NCBI GenBank assembly: GCA_030065825.1
Contig: JASJCY010000006.1
Coordinates: 44,120 to 108,119, forward strand
Direction: 5' to 3'
From: Nostocaceae cyanobacterium
GTDB taxonomy: Bacteria > Cyanobacteriota > Cyanobacteriia > Cyanobacteriales > Nostocaceae
Length of the DNA: 64,000 nt
Shown here in pieces: positions 33,725 to 42,307 of the stretch. Position numbers and translations under genes: made by a program. Each line of letters begins with the position of its first letter. Position 1 is the first letter of the stretch. The notes beneath the pieces are model-generated. The model ran no database searches, was not told where the DNA came from, and worked only from the letters and a program-made list of their open reading frames with translations.

Positions 33725-35035
33725 TCATTTTTTCACTAAAATATATGCTTTAGTATAGTCGGGAATTTGTCTTGCTTTTCGCCAAAATTCTTTTTTATTG
33801 GGAAAAACACCAGCTAGAAAATCAAGTTGATAAAGATTGGGTAAAAATGCTCCTCCTGTGTCTGCAAGCACTCCTAAACGCAACTGTTTACGTCCTCCTT
33901 TATAATGCTCAATTGCTATCACTTTCCCTAAGCCAATATTCAAGACATCCCCAGCAAAAGTTACTCCTGGTTTGATGGAAATTTTGGCATCTATTTTATA
34001 TCCATAACCTTTGATAGCATCCACCTCTCTAAAATACCAGTAGCGCTTTTGTGATTTTCTTGCTAATCCTCTGACATAAGCTATGCCATTGTTTCTATCT
34101 ACGTTGAAATATGCCTGAGAACCATCAGTAAAATTAACCAAAATTGTTCCTTCCATTAATGCTTCTTCCAAACCATCTCTGGTTAAATAAGCAAGGGGTT
34201 CAACTTTTCCAAATTCTTTCCCACCAGGTTCGTAAATCCCCGACAATACATCTTGTTTAGTGTACTGGGTGTAGAATTTATCGTCATTTTCAATATCTGT
34301 TTTTAAACTATAGAGAGGAATATTATATTTAGCGGTTTTCTTGCGGGAACCAGGATGAGAAAAAACTGCATATTTGGTAATTCTGAGACTTTTCTGCTTA
34401 GTTCTTTGAGGATTATAAGCAGACCATTTAATAACTTTAAAATGGTTATTGATAAATTTGGGGTCTTGTAAACGAGTGGGACGTTTATTAGCAATATCCT
34501 CCCTTAAGACTGCAATCATAAAATCTAAAGTCTTGAGGACATCTTCTACAGTTACATCCTGACTAGCAAGCACCCCAGTACGGGAGATATCTGGATCTAC
34601 GTCAGCATAATTTTGGAAATATTTTTTTGTATTTACAAGAACTGTTAATAAGTCTGATTGATTAAAGTCTACTTTGACTGTTGGTAATTTACCTGTAGTG
34701 AAAACCTGATTCCCATTAACAGTAAATTTCTGATTTTTGAACTCATCAATAACTTGATATGATTTGGAATTTGATTTTTGTGACTCTGGTGTTTGTTGAG
34801 TAATTAAATTATTTTTTTTCTCTTTGTTTTCGGTTATAAACGTAGACTTTTGCTGAGAAAAAGGTAAAACTTCCTGTTGAATTAAAGATAATTTTTGTGT
34901 TGTGGAATTTTGCGTTTCGACTTTCTTATCTTTCAAATGAGCATATAGATAATTACCACCTGCACCAATAAATAGGAGAGTAGCAAAACTGATAATTTTT
35001 CGGATTTGTTGACTATTCATAATTTCACCAATCAA
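33725..35035 (-). CDS. membrane-anchored protein with a MltA-like 3D domain
   Basis: 436 aa. An N-terminal hydrophobic segment (IISFATLLFIGAGGNYLYAHL) anchors or exports the protein, followed by a long low-complexity Lys/Gln/Ser-rich linker to about residue 105. The C-terminal domain contains DTGGAFLPNLYQLDFLAGVFPNKKEF, which matches the pattern of the 3D domain found at the end of MltA-type lytic transglycosylases and related hydrolases (D-T-G-x-A...D-x-F-x-G). GYGYKIDAKISIKPGVTFAGDVLNIGLGKV precedes it. A cell-wall role is plausible. Catalysis is not shown, and the middle region (residues 110-280) is unrecognised. Confidence 0.68.
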   Translation of the reverse strand: MIGEIMNSQQIRKIISFATLLFIGAGGNYLYAHLKDKKVETQNSTTQKLSLIQQEVLPFSQQKSTFITENKEKKNNLITQQTPESQKSNSKSYQVIDEFKNQKFTVNGNQVFTTGKLPTVKVDFNQSDLLTVLVNTKKYFQNYADVDPDISRTGVLASQDVTVEDVLKTLDFMIAVLREDIANKRPTRLQDPKFINNHFKVIKWSAYNPQRTKQKSLRITKYAVFSHPGSRKKTAKYNIPLYSLKTDIENDDKFYTQYTKQDVLSGIYEPGGKEFGKVEPLAYLTRDGLEEALMEGTILVNFTDGSQAYFNVDRNNGIAYVRGLARKSQKRYWYFREVDAIKGYGYKIDAKISIKPGVTFAGDVLNIGLGKVIAIEHYKGGRKQLRLGVLADTGGAFLPNLYQLDFLAGVFPNKKEFWRKARQIPDYTKAYILVKK

Positions 35036-35478
35036 TTGTTAGAGATGACTCTAATGAGACTTGTTTAATATCTGAATGATATTCAGTTGATAATGTTCCG
35101 TTTTTTCAGTTGTAATTAAAACTCATCCAAGTCGAAAACTGAAGTTTTTCCAGTTCTTGCGTACTTAGCGTGCTAAATTTGTTGAAAAATAAATTTGAAA
35201 CCCTTATATAGCTTTTGTTACAGTCATTATTGGCTACAATTAAGTATCCAGGCTGAAATTGAAACTATAAACACCTGTAAGCCTTGATTTTAAAGGAAAG
35301 TTATCGACCGTAATTAAAAAATTGGCACGCTAAGAACGAAAGAACCAGAAACCCAGTTTTGAGTCCAGGTGCATTCCGGTGTGTTATAACACTTCATCCT
35401 TAATCCCTCTTCTTGTCAAAGAGAAGGAAGCAGAAAGCAGAGTGAGATTTTATCTTATATTTAACCATGTTAAGCCAA
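35036..35478. other. gene-free AT-rich stretch
   Basis: 443 bp between two minus-strand genes. It contains a weak AGAACCAGAAACCCAGTTTT remnant of the AAACCCGGTTT repeat at about 35340. GGCACGCTAAGAACGA at about 35324 and TACTTAGCGTGCTAAAT near 35161 are opposite-strand copies of a short AGCGTGC motif. A 78-codon plus-strand frame overlaps the zinc-ribbon gene and has no protein-like content. Confidence 0.5.
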
Positions 35479-35682
35479 TTAATCATCTGGAAATTGCCAG
35501 CAAGATATTTTTTCTACCTCTTTACTACCGCACCGATTACATACTATATCACTTAAAGAATCTACCCATTCATAACCACAACTACGACAATGACAGAAAA
35601 TATTATTGCGGTTAGCCATTTGAATTCCTTGATGCCATTCTCGCAGTTGGGAAGAGTTTTGAAAGGGGAAAGAATCTGACAT
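35479..35682 (-). CDS. small zinc-ribbon protein
   Basis: 67 aa with one clear rubredoxin-like or DNA-directed-type zinc ribbon: HCRSCGYEWVDSLSDIVCNRCGSKEVE, i.e. CxxC-x(n)-CxxC. An extra Cys lies on each side (FCHC, ISCW). The N-terminal 25 residues are polar (FPFQNSSQLREWHQGIQ). The ATG is 10 bp after the aroA stop on the same strand, so the two probably share a transcript. The protein is probably nucleic-acid or protein binding; nothing more specific can be said. Confidence 0.72.
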   Translation of the reverse strand: MSDSFPFQNSSQLREWHQGIQMANRNNIFCHCRSCGYEWVDSLSDIVCNRCGSKEVEKISCWQFPDD

Positions 35683-35692
35683 TTTCTATCAC

Positions 35693-37045
35693 CTAATCAC
35701 GAATAATTTCTGTGAGCGTAGTCACAAAATCTGGATAGGAAATCGCAGCAGCTTCTGCACGCTGAATGGTAGTTTTCCCAGTTGCAACTAAAGCCGCGAT
35801 CGCTAAACTCATGGCAATTCGATGGTCAGTATAACTATCTACATCTACACCAACTAAAGGTGTTCCCCCCGTAATTTCCATCCCATCGGCTAATTCTGTG
35901 ACTTTTGCTCCCATTTTCGTCAATTCATGAGCCATTACCGCAAGGCGATCACTTTCTTTAACCCGCAATTCCGCAGCATCTTTTATCACTGTCTTTCCCT
36001 CGGCAAATACTGCTGCTACTGCCAAAATCGGAATCTCATCAATCAGTCTGGGAATGATATCACCAGCAATGGTACAACTTTGCAAACGCGAAGTTCGCAC
36101 CCGTAAATCCGCTACTGGTTCCCCAGCAACCTCCCGCTCATTTTCCCGTTGCACATCTGCACCCATCATCTCCAAAGCTTCTAAAACCCCCGTGCGGGTA
36201 GGATTTACACCCACATTTTCAATCACCAACTCCGAATCTGGTACAATTGCCCCAGCCACCAACCAGAAAGCAGCAGAACTAATATCCCCAGGGACAACTA
36301 CCTTTTGTCCATACAATTGATTACCCCCAATTAAAGTCACACTATTGGTGTCAGAATCTACCTCCAATTGTGCCCCAAAAGCCCGTAACATGCGTTCGCT
36401 ATGATCTCGAGACAGTGCTGGTTCGGTAACCGTAGTTCTTCCTTGAGTCATCAAACCCGCCAACAAGATGCAAGACTTGACTTGTGCCGAAGCTATGGGA
36501 GAATTATAATGTATAGGTTTGAGAGCCTGTCCTTGGACTGCTAATGGTGCAAGGGAAGCTGCTTTACGTCCCCAAATTGACCCTCCCATTTGTTGCAAAG
36601 GTTTAACCACCCTTGACATGGGACGCGATCGCAAGGAACTATCGCCAGTAACTGTAAAAAAGCGTCCTGGATGGGAAGCCAAAAGCCCTAACATTAGTCG
36701 TAAAGTAGTACCGGAGTTACCAGCATTTAAGACATCAGTCGGTTCTTGTAAATTCCCCAAACCAATACCTTTGACTCGTACTAACTCCGTATTCAACTGT
36801 GAAATTTCTGCTCCCATGGCTTGGAAACAGCTAGCACTGCTGCGGGGATCTTCTCCCAACAGCAATCCTTGAATCTGGGTTTCTCCCTCAGCAATTGCAC
36901 CTAACATCAGCGCTCGATGAGAGATAGATTTATCACCAGGAACTCGGATGCGACCTTGTAAACATACTCCGGAAGGGGGTCGTTTGATAACTAAATTTTG
37001 CGAAGTGTTTTCTTTAGTTTCTAGAGTAATAACAGAAGGAGACAT
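35693..37045 (-). CDS. aroA: 3-phosphoshikimate 1-carboxyvinyltransferase (EPSP synthase)
   Basis: Sixth step of the shikimate pathway: joins shikimate-3-phosphate and PEP. Marks: [23 protein letters not shown], the N-terminal substrate loop with the conserved Lys and Ser-His-Arg; [17 protein letters not shown], the LxxGNxGTxxRL signature; [14 protein letters not shown]; and [17 protein letters not shown], the C-terminal RxKExDR signature. [16 protein letters not shown] follows. 450 aa with a short N-terminal extension before residue 20. The GNSGTTLRL and LLASHPGRF context looks like a class II type, but I do not rely on that. A zinc-ribbon gene follows after 10 bp. Confidence 0.96.
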   Translation of the reverse strand: MSPSVITLETKENTSQNLVIKRPPSGVCLQGRIRVPGDKSISHRALMLGAIAEGETQIQGLLLGEDPRSSASCFQAMGAEISQLNTELVRVKGIGLGNLQEPTDVLNAGNSGTTLRLMLGLLASHPGRFFTVTGDSSLRSRPMSRVVKPLQQMGGSIWGRKAASLAPLAVQGQALKPIHYNSPIASAQVKSCILLAGLMTQGRTTVTEPALSRDHSERMLRAFGAQLEVDSDTNSVTLIGGNQLYGQKVVVPGDISSAAFWLVAGAIVPDSELVIENVGVNPTRTGVLEALEMMGADVQRENEREVAGEPVADLRVRTSRLQSCTIAGDIIPRLIDEIPILAVAAVFAEGKTVIKDAAELRVKESDRLAVMAHELTKMGAKVTELADGMEITGGTPLVGVDVDSYTDHRIAMSLAIAALVATGKTTIQRAEAAAISYPDFVTTLTEIIRD

Positions 37046-37199
37046 GTAGGATAAACTGGCGTATGACTGGTGGAAAACTATAAGAATGGCAAGAGTCTAA
37101 CTTCTTGACTTTCTCGCTAGTATCCTATCGCTTTTCCTGACCCAAATTACGCTCCTACAATTAATTTTGTTTATCATTAGGTTCTAACCTATCGCTCCC

Positions 37200-37706
37200 A
37201 TGCTCACACATCACCGTAAGTCTGTCTCCCTTTCGCTGATTTCCGTTGACCTACCAATTTGGTCTATTGTGGAAACTGCTGCAACATTATATCAAAAAGA
37301 CCGTGATCGCTTTCACTTAGTTTTAACAGCACCACCCGTAAAAGATTACCAGCATCAAGTTAAACGCGATCGCAATCTAGCTCTGGCAAGTAGCAATCCT
37401 TACCCCACAACTAGTCCTAGAGTTCTCTGGATTGAGATTTCTCCTTACCGGGTAATCATGACTATGCAAGGTAACGTCCAGTTAAGTTACCGTCATTTTT
37501 GGGAACAGGGTGTTTATGGTATTAGCCGTTATTGGTTACCTAGTGAGTCATTGCAATTAAACCAACCCATTCGTCTACGTAATTTTACTCGTAGTCTAGA
37601 GTTAACCGGACATCCCTTACCAGAACATTTACGAGTGGAATACGAATTATGGACGGGAAAACTACAACTTGGACGTTACATCCTCAATTTAGATATTAAG
37701 CATTAA
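37200..37706 (+). CDS. hypothetical soluble protein
   Basis: 168 aa, no signal or membrane helix. It begins MLTHHRKSVSLSLISVDLPIWSIVETAATLYQKDRDRFHLVL, then a basic segment, then VLWIEISPYRVIMTMQGNVQLSYRHFWEQGVYGISRYWLPSE and LELTGHPLPEHLRVEYELWTGKLQLGRYILNLDI. The aromatic and beta-rich content is that of a folded protein. I do not recognise the family but expect it to be cyanobacterial. It is divergent from aroA with about 150 bp between starts. Confidence 0.65.
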   Translation: MLTHHRKSVSLSLISVDLPIWSIVETAATLYQKDRDRFHLVLTAPPVKDYQHQVKRDRNLALASSNPYPTTSPRVLWIEISPYRVIMTMQGNVQLSYRHFWEQGVYGISRYWLPSESLQLNQPIRLRNFTRSLELTGHPLPEHLRVEYELWTGKLQLGRYILNLDIKH

Positions 37707-38379
37707 TTGGGGAATTGGTAATGGGTAATCGGTAATCGGTAATCGGTAATCGGTAATCGGGGGTGAAGGAAAAAATGTGTCGGAGAACCAAAATACTTAT
37801 TACTTATTACTTATTACTTATTACTTATTACTTATTACTTATTACTTATTACTTATTACTTATTACTTATTATTGGGTAATGGGTAATAGGTAATGGGGA
37901 AAAACACACTATTAACTCCTAACTCTTAACTCGTGACTCCCAACTCCTTTTCTCCTAACTCCTTTTCTCCTAACTCCTTTTCTCCTAACTCCTAAATTCT
38001 AAATTCTAAATTCTAAATTCTAACTCCTTTCCTCCTAACTCCTTTTCTCCTAACTCCTTTCCTCCTAACTGCTAAATTCTAAATTCTAAATTCTAAATTC
38101 TAACTCCTTTCCTCCTAACTGCTAAATTCTAAATTCTAACTCCTAACTGCTAACTCCTTTCCTCCTAACTCCTAAATTCTAACTGCTAACTCCTAAATTC
38201 TAACTCCTAACTCCTAACTTCTAACTCCTTTCCTCCTAACTGCTAACTCCTAACTGCTAACTCCTAAATTCTAACTCCTAACTGCTAAATTCTAAATTCT
38301 AACTCCTTTCCTCCTAACTCCTCAGTCCTAAATTCTAAATTCTAAATTCTAAATTCTAAATTCTAACTTCTAACTTCTC
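37707..38379. repeat. large heptamer repeat tract (STRR-type)
   Basis: Almost the whole 673 bp is low-complexity DNA with a 7-bp period. 37722-37760: TAATCGG copies. 37763-37793: the GAAAAAATGT...GGAGAACCAAAATA block. 37794-37870: about eleven CTTATTA heptamers. 37917-38378: mixed heptamers TAACTCC, TAAATTC, TAACTGC, interrupted by CTTTTCTCC or CTTTCCTCC. No reading frame of interest crosses it. Confidence 0.95.
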
Positions 38380-38961
38380 CTAACCAAAATAGCTGGGTTC
38401 GTTTCCCCGTTTCCACTTAATATTGCAACCAACACTGGGTTTTTGCTCTTCTGTGACTGGTTTATCTGTTAATACTGCGTCAATAGCAGCGCGTAAATCT
38501 GCACCAGTTAGGGGTTTACCATTGCTGGGACGACTATCATCTAACTGTCCCCGATAAACAAGTAGGCGATCGCTATCAAATAAAAAGAAATCTGGTGTAC
38601 AAGCTGCGGTATAAGCTTTTGCAGTCTCCTGGGTTTCATCGTAGCACAAAGGAAACTTAAACCCTAATTCCTCTACCATTGCCTTTAAAGATTCTGGTGC
38701 ATCATCGGGGTAATTTTGAGCATCATTAGCGCTAATCGCAACAATCCCCAAATCACTTTGTAAATAATCTTTGCCGATTTGAGCTAATTCTTGTTGTACG
38801 TGCTTCACAAAAGGACAATGACGACAAATAAACATGACTAACAATGCTTTTTTGTCATTAAAATCAGCCAGAGAAATATTCTGACCAGATACTACTTCTG
38901 GTAGATGAAAATTAGGTGCTTTTGTACCTAAGGGTAACATTGTAGAAGGTGTTAAAGACAT
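38380..38961 (-). CDS. thioredoxin-fold redoxin (AhpC/TSA-like)
   Basis: 193 aa thiol-disulfide protein. APNFHLPEVVSGQNISLADFNDKKALLVMFICRHCPFVKHVQQEL has the thioredoxin-fold active site CRHC near residues 46-49, in the position of a peroxiredoxin- or TlpA-like Cys. Continuing landmarks are VAISANDAQNYPDDAPESLKAMVEELGFKFPLCYDETQETAKAYTAACTPDFFLFD and GQLDDSRPSNGKPLTGADLRAAIDAVL. No signal peptide, so cytoplasmic. Likely reduces disulfides or peroxides; the reductant is unknown. It is preceded on its own strand by an AT-rich spacer and divergent from the thymidylate-synthase-like gene. Confidence 0.88.
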   Translation of the reverse strand: MSLTPSTMLPLGTKAPNFHLPEVVSGQNISLADFNDKKALLVMFICRHCPFVKHVQQELAQIGKDYLQSDLGIVAISANDAQNYPDDAPESLKAMVEELGFKFPLCYDETQETAKAYTAACTPDFFLFDSDRLLVYRGQLDDSRPSNGKPLTGADLRAAIDAVLTDKPVTEEQKPSVGCNIKWKRGNEPSYFG

Positions 38962-39115
38962 ATTTAACCCGTATTTTTACTTAAAGATGGCTCAATCAAT
39001 TTTGCAATATAAATGTAATGTTAACAATTGTAATTTATTTTCAATAATTTTATAGATTATACTGATAAAGTTTTGCCCTGTTTTTATGATATAGATTTAC
39101 ACTAATTGCACAGTT

Positions 39116-40606
39116 ATGACAGCAATCACATCTCAATTCCAGTATAATCCTCTGTACAAACCCAACCAGCTGCTTTATGGACAGGGACAAACAGCAGTAA
39201 TTACGGGATGGACTGTGAAGAATTCTGTGCAAAAGCACCTTCAGCCTCAAGAATATGCCGTAATTGGGCAATTGTATTCACCCACTAGGGGGATAAACTT
39301 ACTTATACGGAATTTGTTGTATAATCCTCACGTCCGGTATTTAGTGGTGATGAATGCCACTAAGGAAGACAAAAATTCGGGTGCGGGTGTATGTTTATTA
39401 GACTTTTTTCGCAACGGCTTTGAAAAAGGTTTTAGCGATACTGGAAGGGATTGTTGGGTAATTCGTTCATCTTATCCAGGATATATAGATATCGAAGTTG
39501 AAGCCAGTGCTTTAGAAAATTTACGACAGTCTGTAGAATTAAAAGAAGCAAAATCAATCGTTGAAACTTGTAATCTGGTAAAGTCTTTTGCAACAAGAAC
39601 AGCCATTGAACCATGGGGTTTACCGTTAGAATATCCCATGTTTACTAAAGAACCAACTGTTTTACCAGGAACCCGATACGGACATAGAATAGAAGGTAAA
39701 ACCATTGCCGAAACATGGGTCAAAATAATTCATAGGATTAAAACAACAGGAACAATTAGACCTACTGGTTACGATGGGAAATGGCAGGAATTAATCGATT
39801 TAATGGCAGTTGTGACTGATGAACCACCTAGTTTTTACTTTCCAGAACCAAATTATTTACCTGTAGATCGAGAGTTTATTCAAGAATATATTTCGCAAAT
39901 TTTGGATGATGCCCCCTACAGAGAAGGTTTAAAATATACTTACGGTCAACGCTTACGTTCTTGGTTTGAAAAACGTGACCAAATTGAACAAGTAATTAAC
40001 AAACTTATAGGGGAAATTGACGCTGCAAGTGCAGTCATGAACTTATGGGATGTTAAGGATCACGATAAGGGGGGTAGTCCTTGTTTAAATCATATTTGGC
40101 TGCGAGTTGTAGATCAAGAAATATCACTAACTGCTACCCTTAGAAGTAATGATATGTTTGCAGCATGGCCCGCAAATGCAATGGGTTTAAGAGCGTTGCA
40201 ACAACATATTAGAGATGAAATTGCTAAACGTTCTGAGTACAATTTAAAGATGGGACCGCTAATAACTATAAGTCAGTCAGCCCATATATATGATGATACT
40301 TGGGACAGTGCAGATAGATTAATTTCTAATCAATATAAGGACATTTATAACCAGCGAAACTTTGATGATCCCTCTGGTAATTTTCTGATTGAAGTAGATG
40401 GAAAAGAAATACTCGTTACTCAAACAACTCCTGGTAGTGGGGAGGTAGTAAAACAGTATCGAGGAAAAAATCCATTAGTTATATTGAGGGAGATTTGTGC
40501 GAGTTCTCCAGCCATTCAACCTGAACATTCTGGATACTTGGGAATAGAATTACAAAAAGCGAGTAATTGTATTAAAAATAATCAGTCTTATATTCAAGAT
40601 AGGTAA
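39116..40606 (+). CDS. thymidylate-synthase-like protein with N-terminal DUF4346-type domain
   Basis: 496 aa with two parts. Residues about 1-130 (LLYGQGQTAVITGWTVKNSVQKHLQPQEYAVIGQLYSPTRGINLLIRNLLYNPHVRYLVV) fit the DUF4346 domain, related to methyltransferase subunits. Residues about 170-400 look like ThyA: TRYGHRIEGKTIAETW, YTYGQRLRSWFEKRDQIEQVINKL, SPCLNHIWLRVVDQEISLTATLRSNDMFAAWPANAMGLRAL. PCL supplies the candidate nucleophilic Cys, and RSND is the dUMP-binding RxxD/N motif. ThyA methylates dUMP with methylene-tetrahydrofolate. Whether this distant version does the same, or acts on another pyrimidine, is open. First of three same-strand genes with nucleotide-related products. Confidence 0.78.
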   Translation: MTAITSQFQYNPLYKPNQLLYGQGQTAVITGWTVKNSVQKHLQPQEYAVIGQLYSPTRGINLLIRNLLYNPHVRYLVVMNATKEDKNSGAGVCLLDFFRNGFEKGFSDTGRDCWVIRSSYPGYIDIEVEASALENLRQSVELKEAKSIVETCNLVKSFATRTAIEPWGLPLEYPMFTKEPTVLPGTRYGHRIEGKTIAETWVKIIHRIKTTGTIRPTGYDGKWQELIDLMAVVTDEPPSFYFPEPNYLPVDREFIQEYISQILDDAPYREGLKYTYGQRLRSWFEKRDQIEQVINKLIGEIDAASAVMNLWDVKDHDKGGSPCLNHIWLRVVDQEISLTATLRSNDMFAAWPANAMGLRALQQHIRDEIAKRSEYNLKMGPLITISQSAHIYDDTWDSADRLISNQYKDIYNQRNFDDPSGNFLIEVDGKEILVTQTTPGSGEVVKQYRGKNPLVILREICASSPAIQPEHSGYLGIELQKASNCIKNNQSYIQDR

Positions 40607-40635
40607 ATATATATCTTGTACCTTCTCAAGGGTTG

Positions 40636-40662
40636 GTAGGGACGGGGTTACCCCGTCCCTAC
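40636..40662. repeat. 13-bp-stem palindromic dispersed repeat
   Basis: GTAGGGACGGGGT (40636-40648) pairs with ACCCCGTCCCTAC (40650-40662) with a 1-nt loop. It is preceded by CTTGTACCTTCTCAAGGG, which recurs almost exactly at about 41591-41609 (CTTGCACCTTCTCAAGGG) before another palindrome, GGTGGGC/GCCCACC. Confidence 0.85.
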
Positions 40663-40829
40663 AATTGAACATGTTACAAACATTTTTTGATTTGCTATTA
40701 TTATTTTAGTCAAGTATTTATGAATACAATTGAATCTGTCTATCCAGCCTTTAACAGAGTCAACTTAACTTTATAAAGATACCTGAATGCTACATAGACA
40801 ATCAGTTTGTGAAACAGGGAGATAATTTG

Positions 40830-41612
40830 ATGTCGGTCTTGAGTGATCGGGATATTATTAGGGAACTTGGTAAAGGTATACTTTTCCATCCTCTTAAACC
40901 AGGTAGTATCAAAGCTTGTGATTTGAGTTTAACTGCTAGCGAGTATGCATATTCTATTGGACAGGGAAAACGTTTGGATGTTGAAATAGAGCAAAATAAT
41001 AATCAACCAGGTGAAGAACAGAAATTTTTCTATATACCGCCAAGAGATACTGCTTTAATATGGACTGATGAATCGGTCTGGCTTCGTAGTGATATGTGTG
41101 GTTTAATTAATTCGAGAGTTGCACTAGTTTCTAAAGGAATTGGACATCTTGGAACAAGGGTTAATCCTTGTTGGTGTGGTGTTATGTGTATAGCTTTTCA
41201 TAATGTTTCAGATAAAGAAGTAAGAATTAATGTTAGAAATACAAAGGAAGCAATTGCTTATTTGATGATTCAAAAGCTAGGTTATAAAACTTACCAAAAA
41301 AGTAATAAAGATAGTAATGCAAGACTTGATATTATTGATGGTTTACCTAATACGAATGAAATATATGGTTATTTTACTAATAGAGAAAACAAATGGATGA
41401 CAGATGATACAACTTTATTAAAAGAACTGATGTTAAATTCAGATGAATATAAGAAACTGAAACCAGGAATTTTTGATAGATTGAACAATTTTATTAAAAC
41501 AGATACATCTGGAAGATGGATATCACTGGTTATAGCAATAGGGGGAATATTATCAGCAATTGTTGCGGTATTAACTTATATAAACAGATATCTTGCACCT
41601 TCTCAAGGGTAG
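40830..41612 (+). CDS. dCTP-deaminase/dUTPase-like protein with C-terminal membrane anchor
   Basis: 260 aa from the ATG at 40830, with GGGAG 10 bp upstream; a GTG at 40809 is in frame. The N-terminal 150 residues follow the dCTP deaminase/dUTPase trimer fold: MSVLSDRDIIRELGKGILFHPLKPGSIKACDLSLTAS corresponds to the Dcd start; VWLRSDMCGLINSRVALVSKGIGHLGTRVNPCWCGVMCIAFHN corresponds to the conserved core in which Dcd has RSSLARLG and the IDPGFEG loop. The usual catalytic residues are not obvious, since NPCWCG replaces DPGF-x-G. After a charged linker, GRWISLVIAIGGILSAIVAVLTYINRYL forms one transmembrane helix. A membrane-tethered member of this family is unusual. The last residues (LAPSQG) lie inside a dispersed repeat. 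Confidence 0.7.
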   Translation: MSVLSDRDIIRELGKGILFHPLKPGSIKACDLSLTASEYAYSIGQGKRLDVEIEQNNNQPGEEQKFFYIPPRDTALIWTDESVWLRSDMCGLINSRVALVSKGIGHLGTRVNPCWCGVMCIAFHNVSDKEVRINVRNTKEAIAYLMIQKLGYKTYQKSNKDSNARLDIIDGLPNTNEIYGYFTNRENKWMTDDTTLLKELMLNSDEYKKLKPGIFDRLNNFIKTDTSGRWISLVIAIGGILSAIVAVLTYINRYLAPSQG

Positions 41613-41666
41613 GGTGGGCAATGCCCACCTTACGAATATTATTGTTATATAAACCGAATCCTTAAT

Positions 41667-42122
41667 ATGTATAAAGTATATGTATCTGGTGCGTTAACTG
41701 ATGTTGATAACCCAGAAAAAACCAAAGCACTTTATGAAAAAATTGGCATACTTTGCAAATCAATAGGTTTTCAAGCTTATGTCCCTCACCTACACACCGA
41801 CCCGGTGAATAATCCTAATATTACTCCCCGTGAAGTTTTTGAAAAAGATAAACATCAAGTTAGTGTATCAGACTTAGTTATTGCTTATCTTGGTTCTCTA
41901 TCTTTTGGGGTTGGAATGGAATTGGCTTATGCAGAAACAAACAACATTCCTATCATTCTCTTATACGAAACAGGTAAGCGGATATCAAGATTTCCTCGCG
42001 GTATTCCCACTGTAATTGCTGAGGTTGAGTTTAATGACTACGAAGATGCTTTAAACAAACTCAAAGATGTTTTAGAAAATTGGCACTTGTATAAAGATAT
42101 GTATCTCTATAAAGATTTATAA
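41667..42122 (+). CDS. nucleoside 2-deoxyribosyltransferase-like protein
   Basis: 151 aa with the nucleoside 2-deoxyribosyltransferase (NDT) fold, related to SLOG and TIR-like nucleotide hydrolases. MYKVYVSGALTDVDNPEKTKALYEKIGILCKSIGFQAYVPHLHTDP is the Rossmann-like start with the YVSG(P/A) motif. SDLVIAYLGSLSFGVGMELAYAETNNIPIILLYETG contains the conserved D (SDLVIA) and the catalytic Glu in SFGVGMELAYA. The N-P-E and R-F-P segments fit as well. NDTs exchange or hydrolyse the glycosidic bond of deoxynucleosides or deoxynucleotides. It starts 54 bp after the membrane-anchored dCTP-deaminase-like gene, the third of the group. Confidence 0.8.
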   Translation: MYKVYVSGALTDVDNPEKTKALYEKIGILCKSIGFQAYVPHLHTDPVNNPNITPREVFEKDKHQVSVSDLVIAYLGSLSFGVGMELAYAETNNIPIILLYETGKRISRFPRGIPTVIAEVEFNDYEDALNKLKDVLENWHLYKDMYLYKDL

Positions 42123-42307
42123 ATAGACGTGCTAACTTTTTCAACAAAATGTTTCTCAATATAATGTTTCTCAACAAAACTTTTAGAAAAAAATATCAAG
42201 ATTGTGGTAAGTATATTTTCATAGTTTTAATGCAACAGAAACACTAAGTAAAGGAATAAAGGATAAAATTCCATTCCTTTGACTTTTTGTAGTATGGGGA
42301 GTTAAAA

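Noticed and set aside
35379..35615. 78-codon plus-strand frame
   Set aside because: It is antisense to the zinc-ribbon gene and has no recognisable content.
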